DNA of 6,728 nucleotides, taken from positions 1 to 6,728 of the forward strand of contig JAEWBW010000334.1 of NCBI GenBank assembly GCA_023390955.1, written 5' to 3'. The notes beneath the pieces were generated by a model that saw only the letters and a list, made by a program, of their open reading frames with translations, was not told the origin of the DNA and did no database searches. The translations under genes were made by a program, and so were the position numbers. This stretch comes from Pseudomonadota bacterium (lineage in GTDB: Bacteria > Pseudomonadota > Alphaproteobacteria > Rhizobiales > Xanthobacteraceae). Shown one piece after another: positions 6,703 through 6,728 of the stretch (position 1 is the stretch's first letter; each line of letters begins with the position of its first letter).

Positions 6703-6728
6703 GGTTTTTCCAATCCTTCAGAGGCTTA

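Noticed and set aside
6726..6728. TAA on the minus strand at the window edge as the stop of rplR
   Set aside because: Gene order makes it likely, but three bases give no protein evidence and the frame cannot be confirmed.

Overview
The window is a chromosomal ribosomal-protein locus from a high-GC alphaproteobacterium, most likely the Bradyrhizobium/Rhodopseudomonas group (Nitrobacteraceae). The protein sequences of S5, S11, S13, L15, SecY and the RpoA N-terminal domain point there, as does the order secY, adk, rpsM, rpsK, rpoA with no rpsD or rpmJ between. The genus call rests on recognition alone, not on a database search. Every real gene is on the minus strand, so the operon reads from position 6728 down to 1.

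In transcription order, the 3' part of the spc cluster comes first: rpsE (6702-6109), rpmD (6083-5889), rplO (5813-5328) and secY (5185-3854). Next is a second, divergent secY-type gene (3857-2649), then adk (2652-1768). The alpha cluster follows: rpsM (1579-1211), rpsK (1084-695) and the first 192 codons of rpoA (577 to the window edge).

Two features depart from the textbook layout. First, an intact 402-residue SecY paralogue lies between canonical secY and adk, joined to both by ATGA start/stop overlaps. It keeps ten membrane segments. It lacks about 16 residues where SecY carries the plug, has Ala where SecY has the Arg of the GIRPGE loop (Arg357 in E. coli numbering), and has lost the conserved C-terminal tail. 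Second, the adenylate kinase ends in a 95-residue Lys/Ala tail, about 43% Lys with no acidic residue, that resembles histone H1-like bacterial proteins.

Between genes there is a good sigma-70 type promoter just after the adk stop (-35 TTGACG, 17 bases, -10 TTAATA). It would give rpsM-rpsK-rpoA its own transcript with a leader of about 147 nt containing three stem-loops, and rpsM starts at TTG. Perfect or near-perfect stem-loops also sit 7-17 nt after the stops of rpmD, rplO, rpsM and rpsK. The one after rplO is the most terminator-like and could lower secY-secY2-adk expression relative to the ribosomal proteins.

The genes serve ribosome assembly (S5, L30, L15, S13, S11), membrane insertion and export (SecY), nucleotide balance (Adk) and transcription (RpoA). 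No real gene was found on the plus strand, and no gap exceeds 300 bases.
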